Source: Streptomyces sp. NBC_01341 | GTDB lineage: Bacteria; Actinomycetota; Actinomycetes; Streptomycetales; Streptomycetaceae | Direction: 5' to 3' | Length of the DNA stretch: 64,000 bases | Assembly (NCBI RefSeq): GCF_035946055.1 | Contig: NZ_CP108364.1 | Coordinates: forward strand, 4,092,001-4,156,000 | Part shown: in pieces, positions 61,207-64,000 of the stretch | Layout of the letters: every line of letters starts with the position of its first letter | Position numbering within the stretch: position 1 is the stretch's first letter | Translations under genes and position numbers: made by a program | Notes under the pieces: generated by a model | Databases searched by the model: none | The model's input: only the letters and a program-made list of their open reading frames with translations | Told to the model about the DNA's origin: nothing

Positions 61207-61995
61207 ATGACCTCGTCCGCGCCCCGCGCCCACTCCGTTCCCCGTGCCCTCTCCTTCGACAGCGCCGCCGGGCGGTACGCCGCGGCGCGCCCCTCCTATC
61301 CGCCCGGTGTCCTCGATGCCGTCGAGGAACTGTCCGGCCGGCCCCTGAGCGGCATCCGCGCTGTGGACGTCGCTGCGGGGACGGGCATCGCGACCCGGCT
61401 TCTGCACACCCGCGGCGCACGGGTGACCGCAGTCGAACCGGGTCCCGGCATGGCCACGGAACTGCGCAGGTCGCTGCCCTCGGTCCCGGTCGTCCGGGGT
61501 GACGGCGACCGCCTGCCCCTCGCCACCGCGTCGGCCGACCTGATCACCTATGCGCAGGCATGGCACTGGACCGACCCGGACCGCGCCCTTCCCGAGGCGC
61601 TCAGGGTCCTGCGCCCCGGCGGAGCCCTGGCGCTCTGGTGGAACGTCTCCGACTACTCCGTCCCCTGGGTCGTGGACCAGGGCGAGCGGCTGCGCCGTCA
61701 CCTCGGCGCGGGCGACAGCGCTCACGGCACGCCGGCCGGCGCCGGTTCACGGAACCTCGCGCGGTTGTCCGGCGGAGAGTTCGCGCGACGACTGCTGCCG
61801 TGGTCCCGGACCGTGCCGGTCGACACGCATCTCGCCAACCTCTCCAGCCACTCCGCCTTCCTCGTGCTCGGCGCCGACGGTGAGGAGTCCACCCAGGGGT
61901 TCATGGACGAGGAGCGCCGCCATCTGGCGGCCGTGTTCCCCGACGGCATGGTCGAGGAGCGATACGTCGTCGAGCTCGGCGTGCTCGTCCGCTGA
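61207..61995 (+). CDS. class I SAM-dependent methyltransferase
   Basis: A 262-residue Methyltransf_11-type enzyme. The SAM motif VDVAAGTGIATRL, the acidic end of strand 2 (VEPGPGMATELR) and the post-motif ADLITYAQAWHWTDPDRAL segment match the family of small-molecule methyltransferases. The substrate cannot be deduced. It is not clearly part of an operon; a 64-base gap with its own strong promoter separates it from the ABC exporter genes. Confidence 0.9.
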   Translation: MTSSAPRAHSVPRALSFDSAAGRYAAARPSYPPGVLDAVEELSGRPLSGIRAVDVAAGTGIATRLLHTRGARVTAVEPGPGMATELRRSLPSVPVVRGDGDRLPLATASADLITYAQAWHWTDPDRALPEALRVLRPGGALALWWNVSDYSVPWVVDQGERLRRHLGAGDSAHGTPAGAGSRNLARLSGGEFARRLLPWSRTVPVDTHLANLSSHSAFLVLGADGEESTQGFMDEERRHLAAVFPDGMVEERYVVELGVLVR

Positions 61996-62022
61996 ATCCT
62001 CCGGTCGGACATGCCGCATCCC

Positions 62023-62068
62023 TTGACGTGGCCGCTTCGACGGGATCAATATTCATCGCATGATGAAT
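62023..62068 (+). promoter_or_regulatory. promoter and palindrome at the ABC exporter start
   Basis: TTGACG (62023-62028) is a consensus -35, and CAATAT (62047-62052) a plausible -10 after an 18-base spacer, placing transcription start at or near the ATG. ATTCATC (62051-62057) and GATGAAT (62062-62068) make a 7-bp inverted repeat across the start codon. Confidence 0.6.
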
Positions 62069-62842
62069 TATTCGGGTGCCGCGAACGCGGGGGCCGTCGA
62101 GGCCCGTGCCCTCACCGTCGTACGAGGAGACCGCACCGTCCTGCGCGGCCTCGACTTCACCATCGAGCCAGGCAGGATCACCGGCCTGCTCGGCCCCTCC
62201 GGCTGCGGCAAGTCCACGCTCATGCGGTCCGTCGTCGGCACCCAGGCCAACACCACGGGCACGCTGAACGTCCTCGGCCGGCCCGCCGGACACCCGGCCC
62301 TGCGCCCCCGCGTCGGATACGTCACCCAGGCCCCGTCCGTCTACACGGACCTCACCGTCCGGCAGAACCTCGACTACTTCGCGGCCGTACTCCGTCCGGG
62401 CCGCCGCCACCGCGGCGACCGCGAGGACACCGTCACCCGCGCCATCACCGACGTCGATCTCACCGGTCACGCAGACGCCCTGGCGGGCAACCTCTCCGGC
62501 GGCCAGCTCAGCCGGGTGTCCCTCGCCGTCGCCCTGCTCGGCACCCCCGAGCTGTTGGTCCTCGACGAGCCGACCGTCGGTCTCGACCCCGTACTCCGCC
62601 GCGACCTGTGGAACCTCTTCCACACGCTCGCCGCCGAACGGGGCACCACCGTCCTCGTCTCCTCGCACGTCATGGACGAGGCCGAGCGCTGCCACAGGCT
62701 GCTGCTGATGCGCGAGGGCGCGATCCTCGCCGACGAGACCCCCGAAACCCTTCGCACCGCGACGGGCTCCACCACCGTCGAGGAGGCGTTCCTCCACCTC
62801 GTGGACCGAGCCGCCGCCACCCCCCGGGAGACAGCCCGATGA
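62060..62842 (+). CDS. ABC-2 type exporter ATP-binding protein
   Basis: A 260-residue ABC ATPase. Walker A GPSGCGKS is at 45-52, the Q-loop, signature NLSGGQLSRV and Walker B LLVLDEPTVGLD are intact. Together with the next permease it forms a DrrAB/ABC-2 type exporter. An upstream consensus promoter and a palindrome across the ATG suggest tight control by an unknown repressor. It overlaps the permease by four bases (ATGA). Confidence 0.93.
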   Translation: MMNYSGAANAGAVEARALTVVRGDRTVLRGLDFTIEPGRITGLLGPSGCGKSTLMRSVVGTQANTTGTLNVLGRPAGHPALRPRVGYVTQAPSVYTDLTVRQNLDYFAAVLRPGRRHRGDREDTVTRAITDVDLTGHADALAGNLSGGQLSRVSLAVALLGTPELLVLDEPTVGLDPVLRRDLWNLFHTLAAERGTTVLVSSHVMDEAERCHRLLLMREGAILADETPETLRTATGSTTVEEAFLHLVDRAAATPRETAR

Positions 62843-63597
62843 GCACCGACGCCCCCGTACTCACCCCGGCCAGGACCCTGGCGACCGCCGCCCGCGTCCT
62901 GCGACAGCTCAGCCACGACCCCCGCACCATCGCGCTGCTGCTGATCGTCCCCGTCGTGATGATCACGCTGCTGCGCTACGTGTTCGACGCGAACCCCCGG
63001 ACCTTCGACTCCATCGGAGCCTCCCTGCTCGGCATCTTCCCGCTGATCACGATGTTCCTGGTGACCTCGATCGCCACCCTCCGCGAACGCACCTCGGGAA
63101 CCCTCGAACGCCTCCTGGCCCTGCCCCTCGGCAAAGCCGACCTGATCGCCGGGTACGCCCTGGCGTTCGGCGCGATCGCCGTCGCCCAGTCGCTCCTGGC
63201 CACGGCCACGTCCGTCTGGGTCCTCGGCCTCGACGTGGTCGGCTCGCCCTGGCTGCTGCTCCTGGTCGCCCTGCTCGACGCACTCCTGGGCACCGCACTC
63301 GGTCTGTTCGTCTCGGCCTTCGCCGCGTCCGAGTTCCAGGCCGTCCAGTTCATGCCGGCCGTGATCTTCCCGCAACTGCTGCTGTGCGGACTGTTCACCC
63401 CGCGCGACCAGATGCACCCGGTCCTCGAAGCCCCCTCCGACGTACTGCCGATGTCCTACGCCGTCGACGGGATGAACCAGGTCCTCAGCCACACCGACGT
63501 CACGGCCGACTTCTCCCGCGACGTCCTGATCGTGGCGGGCTGCGCCCTGCTCGTCCTCTGCCTGGGCGCCGCCACACTCCGCCGCCGCACCGTGTGA
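62839..63597 (+). CDS. ABC-2 type exporter permease
   Basis: A 252-residue permease of the ABC-2 family with six hydrophobic segments. The pattern SLLGIFPLITMFLVTSIATL, then RERTSGTLERLLALPLGK and the late FMPAVIFPQLLLCGLFTP with PMSYAVDGMNQVL is typical of DrrB/NodJ-like drug or lipid exporters. It is translationally coupled to the ATPase gene. Substrate unknown. Confidence 0.92.
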   Translation: MSTDAPVLTPARTLATAARVLRQLSHDPRTIALLLIVPVVMITLLRYVFDANPRTFDSIGASLLGIFPLITMFLVTSIATLRERTSGTLERLLALPLGKADLIAGYALAFGAIAVAQSLLATATSVWVLGLDVVGSPWLLLLVALLDALLGTALGLFVSAFAASEFQAVQFMPAVIFPQLLLCGLFTPRDQMHPVLEAPSDVLPMSYAVDGMNQVLSHTDVTADFSRDVLIVAGCALLVLCLGAATLRRRTV

Positions 63598-63668
63598 CGG
63601 GGCGGTGCGAGGATGGCGGCCACCACACGTACCGCGTACCGCGCACCGCCTCCCGGAGGATGAACCGC

Positions 63669-64000
63669 ATGACCCAGACAGTCGCAGTCCTCGGTACAGG
63701 AAAGATCGGCGAAGCCCTGCTCAGCGGGATGATCCGGGCCGGCTGGCGGGCCGCCGACCTGCTGGTGACCACACGCCGTCCCGAACGCGCCGAGAAACTC
63801 CGCACCCGCTACGGCGTCGAGGCCGTCACCAACGCCGAAGCCGCCAAGAACGCCGACATCCTCATCCTCGCGGTCAAGCCCCAGGACATGGGGACGCTCC
63901 TCGGCGAGCTCGCCCCCCACCTCACCGCCGACCGCCTCGTCATCAGCGCGGCCGCGGGCATCACGACGGCATTCATCGAGGACAGCCTCGCCGAAGGAAC
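63669..64000 (+). CDS. proC: pyrroline-5-carboxylate reductase, N-terminal part (cut by window end)
   Basis: About 110 codons are visible. The NADP-binding motif AVLGTGKIGEALLSGMIRAG at the N-terminus and the ILAVKPQDM and ISAAAGI segments identify ProC, which makes proline from pyrroline-5-carboxylate. The ATG at 63669 has GGAGG nine bases upstream; an earlier ATG at 63660 directly follows GGAGG and is too close. The C-terminal half lies beyond the window. Confidence 0.93.
   Translation, partial: MTQTVAVLGTGKIGEALLSGMIRAGWRAADLLVTTRRPERAEKLRTRYGVEAVTNAEAAKNADILILAVKPQDMGTLLGELAPHLTADRLVISAAAGITTAFIEDSLAEG

Overview
This window is chromosomal DNA from a Streptomyces species or a very close actinobacterial relative. 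The evidence is the extreme G/C bias at third codon positions, frequent GTG starts, tightly overlapping operons, and gene blocks typical of the Streptomyces chromosome core: ppa-dacB-zincin-tilS-hpt-ftsH-folE, folP-folB-folK, DUF2520-panC-nadB-nadC-coaX, lsr2-clpC, sigE-cseA-cseB-cseC and radA-disA. I saw no tRNA, rRNA, CRISPR array, insertion sequence, phage gene or replication origin. The content is mostly conserved housekeeping genes with some lineage-specific genes.

Layout. 1-9.8 kb: a ThrE-like exporter (truncated by the window edge), inorganic pyrophosphatase, then a rightward series (penicillin-binding protein 4 type carboxypeptidase, zincin, tilS, hpt, ftsH, folE, a VOC protein). 9.8-13 kb: leftward folate operon folP / NTF2-like / folB / folK / DUF3180. 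13-17 kb: glycine betaine/osmoprotectant ABC transporter with its ATPase divergent from the two permeases and the binding lipoprotein. 17-20.2 kb: a coiled-coil membrane protein facing a two-gene leftward operon, a MidA/NDUFAF7-type methyltransferase translationally coupled to an orphan NuoD paralogue. 20.2-24.8 kb: NarL-type two-component pair, DUF5937/ArsR regulator, a 52-residue protein, a threonine-aldolase-like enzyme. 24.9-30.5 kb: a cofactor operon (NAD and pantothenate/CoA). 30.6-36.8 kb: small unknowns, BlaI-type regulator, short N-acetylglutamate synthase, Lsr2, an unknown, and clpC preceded by two perfect ClgR boxes.

36.8-42.3 kb: cell-surface genes (LAATG sortase substrate, M23 peptidase) with long structured leaders and a hexanucleotide microsatellite, then a TetR/MFS efflux pair with a striking double operator. 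42.3-45.6 kb: the complete SigE-CseABC envelope-stress operon. 45.8-50.6 kb: mutY, a Gly/Ser-rich exported protein, disA, radA. 50.7-56 kb: a sigma-like/anti-sigma-like/transmembrane/BACON fusion protein, a Cys-rich unknown, Ppx/GppA, a sugar-phosphate isomerase fold protein, TetR. 56.1-64 kb: ilvD, a PQQ-propeller Ser/Thr kinase, SH3 protein, membrane protein, methyltransferase, an ABC-2 exporter pair with an operator-like palindrome on its start codon, and the first part of proC (cut by the window end).

The most unusual items are: (i) the methyltransferase-NuoD couple, where the arginine methylated in mitochondrial NDUFS2 is kept but the quinone-binding tyrosine is tryptophan; (ii) the membrane-spanning sigma/anti-sigma chimera next to radA; (iii) the two ClgR boxes before clpC; (iv) the paired 23-bp operator between TetR and MFS genes; and (v) long leaders of cell-wall genes in a window that also encodes the c-di-AMP synthase DisA. 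All functional statements come from reading motifs and known family features; no database search was run.
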